Shown in pieces: positions 1 to 7,787 of a stretch of DNA of 64,000 nt; the stretch's first letter is position 1, and each line of letters begins with the position of its first letter. The stretch covers positions 1-64,000 of the forward strand of contig JBJEPS010000012.1 in the NCBI GenBank assembly GCA_051881355.1, read 5' to 3'. The notes beneath the pieces are model-generated. The model saw only the letters and a program-made list of their open reading frames with translations, made no database searches and was not told the origin of the DNA. The translations under genes and the position numbers were made by a program. Origin of the DNA: Fimenecus sp051881355. GTDB lineage: Bacteria > Bacillota > Clostridia > Oscillospirales > Acutalibacteraceae.

Positions 1-343
1 CACCAACATAGGAATTGGTCTGCCCGTCGTCCTGATAATCGTGGGTGGCGGTGATGACATATACACGTTTGCCCGCCGCCTTTAAATCACGGAGCATCTC
101 AATAAATTCACGGTGTGAATCGTACTCTCCGTTGCTGGTGGTGTCGCCCGAAAGCAACACAATATCGGTGCGCTTATCCGCCTTGATTTGGCGAAAGGCG
201 GCGTCCAAAAGCTCAGCGGAATATTTTAAAAGCATTTGGCTTTTGGTATTTGCCGCATCATACGCTTTCCCCGCAATTCCCGTGGATTTCGCGTAATAAT
301 GCGTGTCTGTAATGACGGTAACCGTCAGCGGTGCTTTTGCCAT
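1..343 (-). CDS. Metallophosphoesterase, calcineurin-like (C-terminus beyond window)
   Basis: The first 114 residues of a gene that runs off the left edge. The start opens with MAKAPLTVTVITDTHYY, where DTH fits the first metal-binding motif of calcineurin-like phosphoesterases. LLSGDTTSNGE follows as the second motif (GD), and VITATHDY sits where GNH[D/E] is expected. The usual Asn of that third motif is replaced by Thr, so metal binding may differ from the norm. No signal peptide or membrane segment is seen in this part. The ATG lies one base after the thrS stop, with a GAGAG ribosome site inside the thrS end, so it is probably co-transcribed with thrS. Substrate unknown; the family is seen, the function is not. 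Confidence 0.8.
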   Translation of the reverse strand, partial: MAKAPLTVTVITDTHYYAKSTGIAGKAYDAANTKSQMLLKYSAELLDAAFRQIKADKRTDIVLLSGDTTSNGEYDSHREFIEMLRDLKAAGKRVYVITATHDYQDDGQTNSYVG

Positions 344-344
344 A

Positions 345-2258
345 TCAATCTCTCGCTTTCGTCGCAATCTCTTCCTGTAAGCGGGCAATCAATGCGGGCA
401 ATTCCATTGCGCCGATGTCGCCCTCGCCGCGGTGGCTGACGGAGACCGAGCCGTTTTCCACCTCTTTGTCACCGACAATCAGCCAATACGGCAATCTCTG
501 CAAACGGGATTCGCGGATTTTATAGCCGATTTTTTCGCTGCGGTCATCTACCGTGACGCGTAAGCCCGCGCTTTCCAGTTGTTTCTTGATTTCGTAAGCG
601 CGGTCGTGATGCCTGTCGGCAATCGGCAGAATGCGGACTTGCTCGGGAGCGAGCCACAGCGGAAACGCGCCGGCAAAATGCTCAATTAAAATGCCGATGA
701 AGCGCTCAATTGAGCCGAACACTACACGGTGAATCATAATCGGACGGTGTTTTTCGCCGTCTGCACCGACATATTCCGCCTCGAAGCGTTGCGGCAGTTG
801 GAAGTCCAACTGAATGGTTCCGCACTGCCAGGTTCTGCCGAGGGAGTCCTCCAAATGGAAGTCAATTTTCGGACCGTAGAACGCGCCGTCCCCCTCATTG
901 ACTACATAGGGAAGCTGTAATTCGTCAAGCGCCTTGCGCAAGCCGTCGGTCGCCATTTCCCAATCCGCGTCGCTACCCATAGAGTCCTCGGGACGGGTGG
1001 AAAGTTCAACATGATATTTAAAGCCGAACAGCGTGTAAACCTCATCAATCAAACGCACCACGCCTTTGATTTCATCGGTGATTTGTTCGGGTGTCATAAA
1101 GATGTGCGCATCGTCCTGCGTGAAGCAACGCACACGCATCAGCCCGTGCAGTGCGCCGGATTTTTCGTGGCGGTGCACAAGACCGAGTTCGCCCATACGA
1201 ATCGGCAAATCGCGGTAAGAACGCATTTCCGATTTGTACACCAGCATACCGCCCGGACAGTTCATCGGTTTGATGGCAAAATCCGTATCGTCAATGACCG
1301 TGGTATACATGTTTTCTTTGTAATGGTCCCAGTGCCCCGAAGTTTCCCACAGCGCACGATTGAGCATAATCGGCGTGGAAATTTCCACATAGCCCTCACG
1401 AGTATGAATTTCGCGCCAGTAGTCAATCAGCGTGTTTTTGAGAATCATACCCTTCGGCAGGAAGAACGGAAAACCCGGACCCTCGTCCATCATGGTAAAC
1501 AGCTTCAGTTCCTTACCGAGCTTTCTGTGGTCGCGTTTTTTCGCTTCTTCGATTCTTTCCAGATATTCTTCCAGCTCTGCCGCTTTCGGGAACGCGGTTG
1601 CGTAAATGCGCTGAAGCATTTTGTTCTTTTCATCCCCGCGCCAATATGCGCCGGTGCAAGAGGTCAGTTTAAACGCTTTCACAGCACCCGTTGTCATCAA
1701 ATGCGGGCCCGCGCAAAGCTCTGTAAATTCACCCTGCTTGTAGAACGAAATGGGCTCGCCGTTCCCTGCGTGCTCGGCGATGAGTTCCACCTTGTAGGTT
1801 TCGCCTTTTTCCGTCATCAAAGCGGTCGCTTCTTCGGGCGGCAACTCAAATTTTTCAAGCGGTAAATCCTCTTTTACGATTTTTTTCATTTCCGCTTCGA
1901 TTTTTTCCAGCACTTCGGGGGTAAATACGGTTTCGGAGTCGAAATCGTAGTAAAAGCCGTTGTCCACGGCAGGACCGATGGCAAGTTTTGTTTCGGGATA
2001 CAGGCGTTTTACTGCCTGTGCCAAAATGTGCGACGCGGTATGGCGGAAGGTGCGCTTGCCGTCCTCATCGTCAAAGGTCAGAATTTCCAGTGTGCAGTTT
2101 TTTGTGAGTTCGGTACGCAAGTCACAGACCTCGCCGTCCACACGAGCCACACAAGCGGACTTGTAAAGCCCCATACCGATGTCTTTAGCGACATCTGCCG
2201 CCGTGACGGGCGCGTCATAGGTTTTGACTGCGCCGCCTTTTAAGGTAATTTCAATCAT
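345..2258 (-). CDS. thrS: Threonyl-tRNA synthetase
   Basis: Charges tRNA-Thr with threonine in the cytoplasm. At 637 residues it has the full class II bacterial layout. An N-terminal TGS domain occupies about 1-62. The editing domain has HTASH at 73-77 and a second metal motif near CTGAYWRGDEK. The catalytic core carries KPMNCPGGM, motif 2 (RMGELGLVHRHEKSG) and motif 3 (GSIERFIGIL). An anticodon-binding domain covers roughly the last 100 residues. The ATG is preceded by a strong GGAGG site. A T-box leader and promoter lie directly upstream, so expression should rise when tRNA-Thr is uncharged. A metallophosphoesterase gene follows after one base. Nothing looks damaged. Confidence 0.98.
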   Translation of the reverse strand: MIEITLKGGAVKTYDAPVTAADVAKDIGMGLYKSACVARVDGEVCDLRTELTKNCTLEILTFDDEDGKRTFRHTASHILAQAVKRLYPETKLAIGPAVDNGFYYDFDSETVFTPEVLEKIEAEMKKIVKEDLPLEKFELPPEEATALMTEKGETYKVELIAEHAGNGEPISFYKQGEFTELCAGPHLMTTGAVKAFKLTSCTGAYWRGDEKNKMLQRIYATAFPKAAELEEYLERIEEAKKRDHRKLGKELKLFTMMDEGPGFPFFLPKGMILKNTLIDYWREIHTREGYVEISTPIMLNRALWETSGHWDHYKENMYTTVIDDTDFAIKPMNCPGGMLVYKSEMRSYRDLPIRMGELGLVHRHEKSGALHGLMRVRCFTQDDAHIFMTPEQITDEIKGVVRLIDEVYTLFGFKYHVELSTRPEDSMGSDADWEMATDGLRKALDELQLPYVVNEGDGAFYGPKIDFHLEDSLGRTWQCGTIQLDFQLPQRFEAEYVGADGEKHRPIMIHRVVFGSIERFIGILIEHFAGAFPLWLAPEQVRILPIADRHHDRAYEIKKQLESAGLRVTVDDRSEKIGYKIRESRLQRLPYWLIVGDKEVENGSVSVSHRGEGDIGAMELPALIARLQEEIATKARD

Positions 2259-2288
2259 TTCCGATACCTCCTGTATTTACGTTTGATA

Positions 2289-2546
2289 CGTTCAAAAATA
2301 AAAAGCACTTCACCCCAAAAAGGGATGAAATGCTTACATTCCACGGTTCCACCCAAATTGACATTCTGTTTTTGAATGCCCACTCGTTTTGCCTTAACGC
2401 GGCAACGGCGGCGCGCCTTATTTCGGCACACACTCGGGAGCGGTCTCGGGCTTTCGGTCTTTGCGCGCACTTACAGCCGATGATGCGCACTCTCTTTAAA
2501 GCCTTGCAAAGCCGTCGTTCTCCGTCAACGATTTCGTTTTTTCGAT
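2289..2546 (-). promoter_or_regulatory. T-box leader of thrS
   Basis: On the minus strand the leader has an AGAGAG apical segment and the core TGGGTGGAACCGTGG. A terminator hairpin (GCATTTCATCCC..GGGGTGAAGTGC plus T-run) follows just before thrS. The bulge base after TGG is A, which fits the U discriminator base of tRNA-Thr. A candidate ACC threonine specifier lies at 2442-2444. Uncharged tRNA-Thr should favour the antiterminator. Core and terminator are seen directly; the specifier position is inferred. Confidence 0.9.
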
Positions 2547-2553
2547 TTGTTTT

Positions 2554-2583
2554 ATTGTACCCCCAAACCGCACAAAAAGTCAA
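2554..2583 (-). promoter_or_regulatory. Sigma-A-type promoter of the thrS T-box transcript
   Basis: TTGACT, 18 bases, then TACAAT on the minus strand, ending about 7 bases before the start of the T-box leader. Confidence 0.65.
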
Positions 2584-2616
2584 CAGTTATTTTTGGGGAC
2601 TTGCAGAACGGCTGTT

Positions 2617-2645
2617 TTGCATTTTTTTGCAAACTGTGTTATACT
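2617..2645 (+). promoter_or_regulatory. Sigma-A-type promoter for the lipoprotein gene
   Basis: TTGCAT, 17 bases, TATACT on the plus strand, 41 bases before the ATG at 2686. It is divergent from the thrS promoter. Confidence 0.6.
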
Positions 2646-2685
2646 GTGAAAATCAAATCGAATTTTGCAAATCGGGAGCTTATCT

Positions 2686-4929
2686 ATGAAGATTTCAAAA
2701 CGAATGTTTCGCATAGTGTGTTTTGCGCTTGCACTTCTGTTTCTGCTGTCGGGGTGCACTTCTCAAGATGTGCAAAAGTCTGCAATCGGGCAGCGCACAC
2801 AGGTTGGAGCAGAATACACCGACGCAAAATATCATACTGCCGACCCCGCCAATTTGGTCTATGTGGCAAAATCAGGTCTTATTGAGCTGTATTTTGACAG
2901 CACTACCTACGGCATCGCCATCAAAGAGACCAATACCGGCAAGGTGTGGCAGACGCTCCCCCAAAGTGCGTCCGCGGAAAATTCGGCGCAAACCGCCGTT
3001 CTGACGGCTACGGTCAGCGACGGGAGTACGGAATATATCCTCAATTCGCAGGACAACGCCGTAGCATTTGAGACTGCCTCTTTCCAACCGACGGAAAACG
3101 GAATTCAAGTTACCTATGATATGGCACCCGACAAGGAAACTGCCGACTGCGCATTTGACGCCGTTCCTGCGGGGGCACTCTATCTGTCGGTCACCGTCAG
3201 CTACACCTTAGAGGACGGCGCACTGCGCGCAAAAATCAACTGCGGCAACATTCTTTTAAGCAACGGCTATACGCTGGAAACGCTCACCCTGCTTGACTGC
3301 TTCGGCGCGACCGATACCGCTGCGGAGGGTGACTATATCTTCGTGCCTGACGGCTGCGGCGCAACGCAAGCCACCGTCAGCGCTCTGCAAGACGATTACG
3401 AATGCCGTATATTCGTCCCCTACGGCGATGACCCCGCACTTGGGGAACAAGCACAAACCGATGAAAACGGCACGGTACTGCGTACAGCGGCGTTAATTCC
3501 CGCCTATGGCATAAAGAGCGGCAACGCGGCATTCTTAGCGCTTGTAGAAAGCGGAGACGCCATCTGCGAAATCCGTTCGTACGCCTGCAAAGGCGCGGGC
3601 ACCTACAATCGCGTCGGTCCGACCTTCCAAATCACACAGACGGTGCTGTCAGGCGCAGAGGGGAAGCAAACCTTATATACCGGCATTGCGTTCACCGGGG
3701 AGCTTTCGGTATGCTACCGCTTTTTAACCGATAAAAACGCAAGCTATTCCGGTATGGCTTCCGCTTGCCGCGAGCTTTTAATTCGCAACGGTACGCTTTC
3801 CACCAAAACCGTCACGCCGACGGGTTATTTGCCGTTTGTGCTGACAGTACAAGCCGCCGTCGCCAAAAACAACGGGCACGGTGAAAAAGTTTTGACCGAT
3901 TACAGCCAACTTCTGGAGCTTTTAAAACTGATGAAAGCCAAAAGCATCAACAATATCTTTGTGCGGTACAACGGTGTTTTAGACGGTGCTGATGCACAGG
4001 GCAAATTGCAGGAAACCGCGCCGATTCACGCGCTCGGCAGTCGAAAAAACTTTGATGCTTTAACACAATATGCAAAAACGCAGCAATTCACATTATATTT
4101 AAATACGGATATCATTTCTCGCCGTAAAAAGAATGACGACGGAAAAGAAGCGGGCAATCTGTTCGGAAAATCCATTGTGTACACGGAACAAAATCCGTTT
4201 GCGGAAATCACCGGACAGCAAACGCATACGCGCAGTCTGCTTGCACTTTCACAGCTTGACAAAAATGTCAACGAATTTGTCAATTCCGTAGATGATTACG
4301 CATTCGGCGGCTACTGCATTGACGACGCGGGCAGTGTGCTGTATTCCGACTATCGCGCCGGTGCGCAAAGCCGTGTGCATACCGTCAATTTACTTTCCGC
4401 ACAGGCAACCACGCTCTCTGCAGGGCACAAGCTGATGGTGGATACGGGAAATATGTATATGCTCAAAAATGCCGATGTTGTGGCGAATTTGCCGAGCACC
4501 ACCGCCTATCCCGAAAGCGACACCTACAGCGCTGTGCCGTTTGTGCAAATGGTGCTGCACGGTATTGTAGAATATGCACACACGCCGCAAAATCTCGCCT
4601 CGGACACAGACGCGGCATTTTTGAAAGCCATGGAATACGGCGCTTTGCCGAGCTATTTCTGGATATTTGAAAACACCAAAAGCGATGCTGTAAACGCACT
4701 TTACAACTATGAAAATCAAATTACCGCCGCCGCGGAGCAATACACAAAAGCAAACGCATTGCTCTCGGATTTGCAGGACGCCCGTATGACGGCGCACGAA
4801 AAGGTGCAAGACGGCGTTTACCGCACCGAATACAACAACAGCATTGTCATTTATTTTAATTACAACACCGAAGCTGTAACTGTGAATGCGTTCACAATTG
4901 CACCGATGAGCTTCTTGCGCGTGAACTGA
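2686..4929 (+). CDS. Large lipoprotein, probable DUF5696-type glycosidase-like protein
   Basis: 747 residues. The N-terminus is a lipoprotein signal (hydrophobic run, then LSG-Cys at residue 24), so the protein is probably anchored on the outer face of the membrane. The first third is beta-rich, with repeated short sheets. The second half has segments such as NIFVRYNGVLDG and FTLYLNTDI, and ends in a small beta domain, which suggests a TIM-barrel glycosidase-like core. This architecture resembles DUF5696 proteins, often found near sugar ABC transporters, but none is adjacent here. The chosen ATG follows GGGAG by 7 bases; an upstream in-frame start lacks a ribosome site. It is monocistronic, with its own promoter and a hairpin downstream. 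The lipoprotein call is firm, the domain family moderate, the substrate unknown. Confidence 0.75.
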   Translation: MKISKRMFRIVCFALALLFLLSGCTSQDVQKSAIGQRTQVGAEYTDAKYHTADPANLVYVAKSGLIELYFDSTTYGIAIKETNTGKVWQTLPQSASAENSAQTAVLTATVSDGSTEYILNSQDNAVAFETASFQPTENGIQVTYDMAPDKETADCAFDAVPAGALYLSVTVSYTLEDGALRAKINCGNILLSNGYTLETLTLLDCFGATDTAAEGDYIFVPDGCGATQATVSALQDDYECRIFVPYGDDPALGEQAQTDENGTVLRTAALIPAYGIKSGNAAFLALVESGDAICEIRSYACKGAGTYNRVGPTFQITQTVLSGAEGKQTLYTGIAFTGELSVCYRFLTDKNASYSGMASACRELLIRNGTLSTKTVTPTGYLPFVLTVQAAVAKNNGHGEKVLTDYSQLLELLKLMKAKSINNIFVRYNGVLDGADAQGKLQETAPIHALGSRKNFDALTQYAKTQQFTLYLNTDIISRRKKNDDGKEAGNLFGKSIVYTEQNPFAEITGQQTHTRSLLALSQLDKNVNEFVNSVDDYAFGGYCIDDAGSVLYSDYRAGAQSRVHTVNLLSAQATTLSAGHKLMVDTGNMYMLKNADVVANLPSTTAYPESDTYSAVPFVQMVLHGIVEYAHTPQNLASDTDAAFLKAMEYGALPSYFWIFENTKSDAVNALYNYENQITAAAEQYTKANALLSDLQDARMTAHEKVQDGVYRTEYNNSIVIYFNYNTEAVTVNAFTIAPMSFLRVN

Positions 4930-4954
4930 CAGAAATCAATCCCACTTTTCAAAG

Positions 4955-4990
4955 CAAATCTCCATATCGATTGATATGGGGATTTGTTAT
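4955..4990 (+). terminator. Rho-independent-type hairpin after the lipoprotein gene
   Basis: CAAATC-t-CCATATC / GATATGG-g-GATTTG stem with a 4-base loop, followed by a weak T-rich tail. Confidence 0.55.
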
Positions 4991-5063
4991 ATACGAAAAA
5001 TATACAAATTTCTTAAAATTGTCTTAATACTCTACAAATTTCCGCTTTTTGTTAAAAAAATGC

Positions 5064-5092
5064 TTGCTATCTGTCGCGTTTGTTGATATGAT
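5064..5092 (+). promoter_or_regulatory. Sigma-A-type promoter
   Basis: TTGCTA, 17 bases, TATGAT, located 55 bases before the membrane-protein start at 5148. Confidence 0.6.
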
Positions 5093-5147
5093 GTATACAA
5101 CAAATTGACAAATCTGCGGCTGTGTTTGCCGCATGCGAGGGGATAAA

Positions 5148-5912
5148 ATGAAAGCGTATGTTCAACGCCTTTTGGGCGCTTCCAAAAAATGGGAGGTTGT
5201 ATTTTGGTGGCTTTTGCGCGCGGTGATGATCGGCGCACTGATTGACTCTATCTTTTTCCGCAAAGATATACAGCAGTCTTTGCAAACCGCCGCCAATTTG
5301 ATTTTGATGTTTTTATGGGAAATTTTCCAGTTGTTTCCTGCCAAAACCTGGCTGCGGCAGGTGCCGTCTTACATACAGGACTTTTTGGCGCCCGGACTGT
5401 TTCTCGCTTCGTTCGGCGGTGCATACCTGAATTTCTATTACAGTGTGCCTGCATATGATTTGGTGTTCCACACCGTTGGAGGTCTCGCAGGCGCGTTTGC
5501 CGGTTACGAGGTCATTGTCGCGATGCAAAAGCGCGACAAGGTTCAGTGCAGTGCGGCTATTGCAGTGCTCGGCGCATTCGGCTTCTCCTTTTTCGCCGGT
5601 ACGGGTTGGGAGCTGTTTGAATTTACCTTCGACCAAATCGCCGGCGGCGACGCACAGCATTGGTCTTTGGCATTGGCTGAAGCCGCCGCGGAGCAATACG
5701 GCGTGCCGCTGCCGAATGTCATTCCGGCATTGGACGATATGCGTTGGGCGCTGATTGACACGATGGAGGATATTATCTGCAACACCGTCGGCGCAGTACT
5801 CGCGTGGATTATCCTCAAAATCTGTCCCTATCACCACAAAGGTAAGAATAATGTAAACCTGCTGTTTGCCCCACAAACCGCGCAGGAAATCAAAGAAACC
5901 GTTACAAAATAA
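5148..5912 (+). CDS. Polytopic membrane protein, DUF2238/YjdF-like
   Basis: 254 residues with about six hydrophobic segments. Conserved-looking polar positions sit inside or next to them: YDLVFHTVGG, GTGWELFEF and DTMEDIICNTVGA. The D..FH..G, WE..E and D..D...N..G pattern resembles the DUF2238 (YjdF) membrane family, whose function is not established. The ATG was chosen because GAGGGG lies 6 bases upstream; an earlier in-frame ATG contains that ribosome site. It has its own promoter and ends at a shared bidirectional terminator facing sigF. Membrane location is certain from sequence; family membership is moderate. Confidence 0.6.
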   Translation: MKAYVQRLLGASKKWEVVFWWLLRAVMIGALIDSIFFRKDIQQSLQTAANLILMFLWEIFQLFPAKTWLRQVPSYIQDFLAPGLFLASFGGAYLNFYYSVPAYDLVFHTVGGLAGAFAGYEVIVAMQKRDKVQCSAAIAVLGAFGFSFFAGTGWELFEFTFDQIAGGDAQHWSLALAEAAAEQYGVPLPNVIPALDDMRWALIDTMEDIICNTVGAVLAWIILKICPYHHKGKNNVNLLFAPQTAQEIKETVTK

Positions 5913-5927
5913 ACCAATTAAACTGCA

Positions 5928-5965
5928 AAAAGCATCGGACACAAAAGTCCGATGCTTTTTTATTT
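5928..5965. terminator. Bidirectional terminator between the membrane protein and sigF
   Basis: AGCATCGGAC / GTCCGATGCT perfect 10-base stem, with A-run on the left and T-run on the right, so it serves both converging genes. Confidence 0.85.
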
Positions 5966-5974
5966 TGCAAAGTA

Positions 5975-6628
5975 TTACCCTGTCAGCCGTTTGCGCATTT
6001 CAAGAAGTATGGCGCGCTCACGCCGCGACACCTGAACTTGGGAAAGCCCGAGTGCTTCGGCGGTTTTTACTTGTGTCAGCCCTTTATAATACCGCAGTTC
6101 AATCAGTTTTCTGTCCGCTTCGGGTAACGCGTCCAGTACCGCGTCAAGTGCCAAACGGGTTTGGATTTCGTCCTCGCCCGACGGCACGGGAATATCCGCT
6201 TGGTGCTCGCCGTCTTCCCCGAATTCTGTTAGAGAAATCGGGGGTTTTGCTATATTTAAAAGTTCTGCTGTCTCAAATTCGGAAATACCCAGTTCTGCGG
6301 CAATTTCACCGATAGTCGGTGCGCGGTCCAGCGTAGTTGCCAGCGTATCCTGCACTTTTTGGGCAACGCGTGCACGCTCTTTTAAGGTGCGGCTGACCTT
6401 GACCGTGCCGCCGTCGCGGAACAGACGTCGAATTTCTCCCAAAATTGCGGGCACGGCATAGGTGGAAAACGCATACCCGAGCGCTTCGTCAAAGCCGTCC
6501 GCCGCCTTGCAAAGTCCCACACAGCCCGCCGAAAACAAATCGTCGTATTCCAGTCCGCGGTTGCGAAAGCGGTTGGCACAGGCGTGCACAAGTCCCAAAT
6601 TTTCAGCAATCCGTTCATCACGCGTCAA
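5975..6628 (-). CDS. sigF: RNA polymerase sporulation sigma factor SigF
   Basis: Forespore-specific sigma factor, third gene of the spoIIA operon. 217 residues. Region 2 is clear (LGLVHACANRFRNRGLEYDD, FSTYAVPAILGEIRRLFRDG), then KVSRTLKE, region 3 (APTIGEIAAELGIS) and a region 4 helix-turn-helix (TQVKTAEALGLSQVQVSR). It is shorter than Bacillus subtilis SigF, mainly at the N-terminus. The start is TTG, seven bases after GGGGAG that overlaps the spoIIAB stop; no in-frame ATG fits. Order after spoIIAA and spoIIAB makes the SigF assignment safer than SigG or SigB. Activity should be held by SpoIIAB and released by unphosphorylated SpoIIAA. Confidence 0.95.
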   Translation of the reverse strand: MTRDERIAENLGLVHACANRFRNRGLEYDDLFSAGCVGLCKAADGFDEALGYAFSTYAVPAILGEIRRLFRDGGTVKVSRTLKERARVAQKVQDTLATTLDRAPTIGEIAAELGISEFETAELLNIAKPPISLTEFGEDGEHQADIPVPSGEDEIQTRLALDAVLDALPEADRKLIELRYYKGLTQVKTAEALGLSQVQVSRRERAILLEMRKRLTG

Positions 6629-6629
6629 G

Positions 6630-7064
6630 TTATGCTCCCCTGCCCCGTATCCGTTTTTGCAGTGTCACCGTTGTACCTACACCGACAGCGGAACGCACCC
6701 GCACGCGGTCGCAAAAGCTCTCCATTACAGAGAATCCCAAGCCCGCGCGGTCGCCGCCAAGGGTCGTAAACAACGGTTCGCGCGCTTTTTTGACGTCTGC
6801 TATCCCACAGCCGCGGTCCCGCACGGTAATCTGCACCACACCGTTTTCCAAAATTTTAACGGTTATGTAAATTTTGCCCACCGCGTCCTTGTAGGCATGC
6901 ACAATACAGTTGGTCACCGCTTCGCTCACGGCTGTTTTGATATCGTTGAGTTCCTCCACCGTCGGGTCAAGGCTTGCCGCAAAGGCAGACACCGCCACGC
7001 GTGCATACGCCTCATTGACGGAACGGCTTTCAATTTGCAGCTTCATCTCGTTTTGCACTTGCAT
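6630..7064 (-). CDS. spoIIAB: Anti-sigma F factor / serine kinase SpoIIAB
   Basis: GHKL-type ATPase and kinase that binds SigF and phosphorylates SpoIIAA. 144 residues. The N box is in AVSEAVTNCIVHAY, the G1 box in VRDRGCGIADV, the ATP-lid segment in AREPLFTTLGGDRAGLGF. Start chosen at an ATG 8 bases after GGGGAG; it overlaps the spoIIAA end by 35 bases, suggesting translational coupling. A second Met six residues later lacks a good ribosome site. Stop and the sigF TTG start are one base apart. Normal length for the family. Confidence 0.96.
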   Translation of the reverse strand: MQVQNEMKLQIESRSVNEAYARVAVSAFAASLDPTVEELNDIKTAVSEAVTNCIVHAYKDAVGKIYITVKILENGVVQITVRDRGCGIADVKKAREPLFTTLGGDRAGLGFSVMESFCDRVRVRSAVGVGTTVTLQKRIRGRGA

Positions 7065-7392
7065 TGTCTTCTCTCCCCTCTTTTCCTTTTTTGAGTACGG
7101 CAATTTTCTCAATGCCCGCAAGGCGCATCACCTTGTATGCGTGCGCAGATAAATTTCGCAGTTCCAGCGTACAGCCGAACGCCTGCAGCAGCTTATAGCG
7201 CCCCATCACAAGCCCGATGCCGGAGCTGTCCATAAAGCTGACGCCGCCGAAATCCAGCACCGCCCGTTCGGGGTGGAAAGCGGCGGCGAATTCGTCAATT
7301 TTTTCGCGCACACCGCCTGCGTTATGATGGTCTAACTCGCCCTCCAAATACACAAGCATGGTTGTTCCCTGCGTTTCGATTGCGGTATGCAT
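7030..7392 (-). CDS. spoIIAA: Anti-sigma F factor antagonist SpoIIAA
   Basis: STAS-domain protein that, when dephosphorylated, frees SigF from SpoIIAB. 120 residues. VSFMDSSGIGLVMGRY contains the phosphoserine at about residue 57, matching the site regulated by SpoIIAB and SpoIIE. The ATG at 7392 follows AAAGGAGG; an upstream in-frame ATG contains this site and is rejected. It is the first gene of the three-gene operon. I looked for a SigH-type promoter upstream and could not find a convincing one. spoIIE is not in the window. Confidence 0.95.
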   Translation of the reverse strand: MHTAIETQGTTMLVYLEGELDHHNAGGVREKIDEFAAAFHPERAVLDFGGVSFMDSSGIGLVMGRYKLLQAFGCTLELRNLSAHAYKVMRLAGIEKIAVLKKGKEGREDNASAKRDEAAN

Positions 7393-7465
7393 AAAACGGC
7401 CTCCTTTCAAAATGTAGGTTCTATTGTAACGGACAAGCTATGAAAAATTTGTCAGAAATACGGAA

Positions 7466-7532
7466 CCCCCGAACGGAATTTTCGATATACTGGCTTAGGA
7501 AAGTCCGTCACAGGAAAATACGATTTCGGGGG
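7466..7532 (+). promoter_or_regulatory. Inverted repeat whose 3' arm includes the feoA ribosome site
   Basis: CCCCCGAA at 7466-7473 is the exact reverse complement of TTCGGGGG at 7525-7532. The GGGGG is the Shine-Dalgarno of feoA, six bases before ATG. If both arms are in the transcript, the stem would hide it. The start of transcription is unknown; a TATACT at 7486 would start RNA after the first arm. Confidence 0.3.
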
Positions 7533-7538
7533 CAAACG

Positions 7539-7787
7539 ATGAAACGAAATTGCAAAAGAATGTCCGCCCTAAAGGTCGGTGAAACCGGCACGGTGCAATG
7601 CATTGCCGAAAGCGCCGCCTTGCGGCGGAGACTGCGGGAGCTGGGGCTTTGCGACGGTGCAAAGGTCACCTGTACCTTGCAGGGCGCACATCATGATATT
7701 GCTGTATATAAAATCTGCGGGGCACAAATCGCCGTGCGCGACTGTGACGCCCAATATGTTTGGGTTCTTGCGGAGGTGGAAGAATGA
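7539..7787 (+). CDS. feoA: Ferrous iron transport protein A (FeoA, SH3-like)
   Basis: Small cytoplasmic partner of FeoB. 82 residues with the SH3-like FeoA pattern: SALKVGETGTVQCI, then LRRRLRELGLCDGAKVTC, then YKICGAQIAVRDCDAQYVWV. The ATG follows GGGGGC by 6 bases. The stop overlaps the feoB start in ATGA, so translation is coupled. Cysteine-rich for a FeoA, which is not unusual in clostridia. Likely iron-responsive, but no Fur or DtxR box was recognised. Confidence 0.93.
   Translation: MKRNCKRMSALKVGETGTVQCIAESAALRRRLRELGLCDGAKVTCTLQGAHHDIAVYKICGAQIAVRDCDAQYVWVLAEVEE

Noticed and set aside
1011..1865. Long open frame on the plus strand opposite thrS
   Set aside because: It is antisense to a clear synthetase, rich in His/Phe/Arg as mirror frames are, and has no ribosome site.
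5975..6628. Truncated sigma factor
   Set aside because: It lacks only the variable N-terminus; regions 2 to 4 are complete and the TTG start has a good ribosome site.
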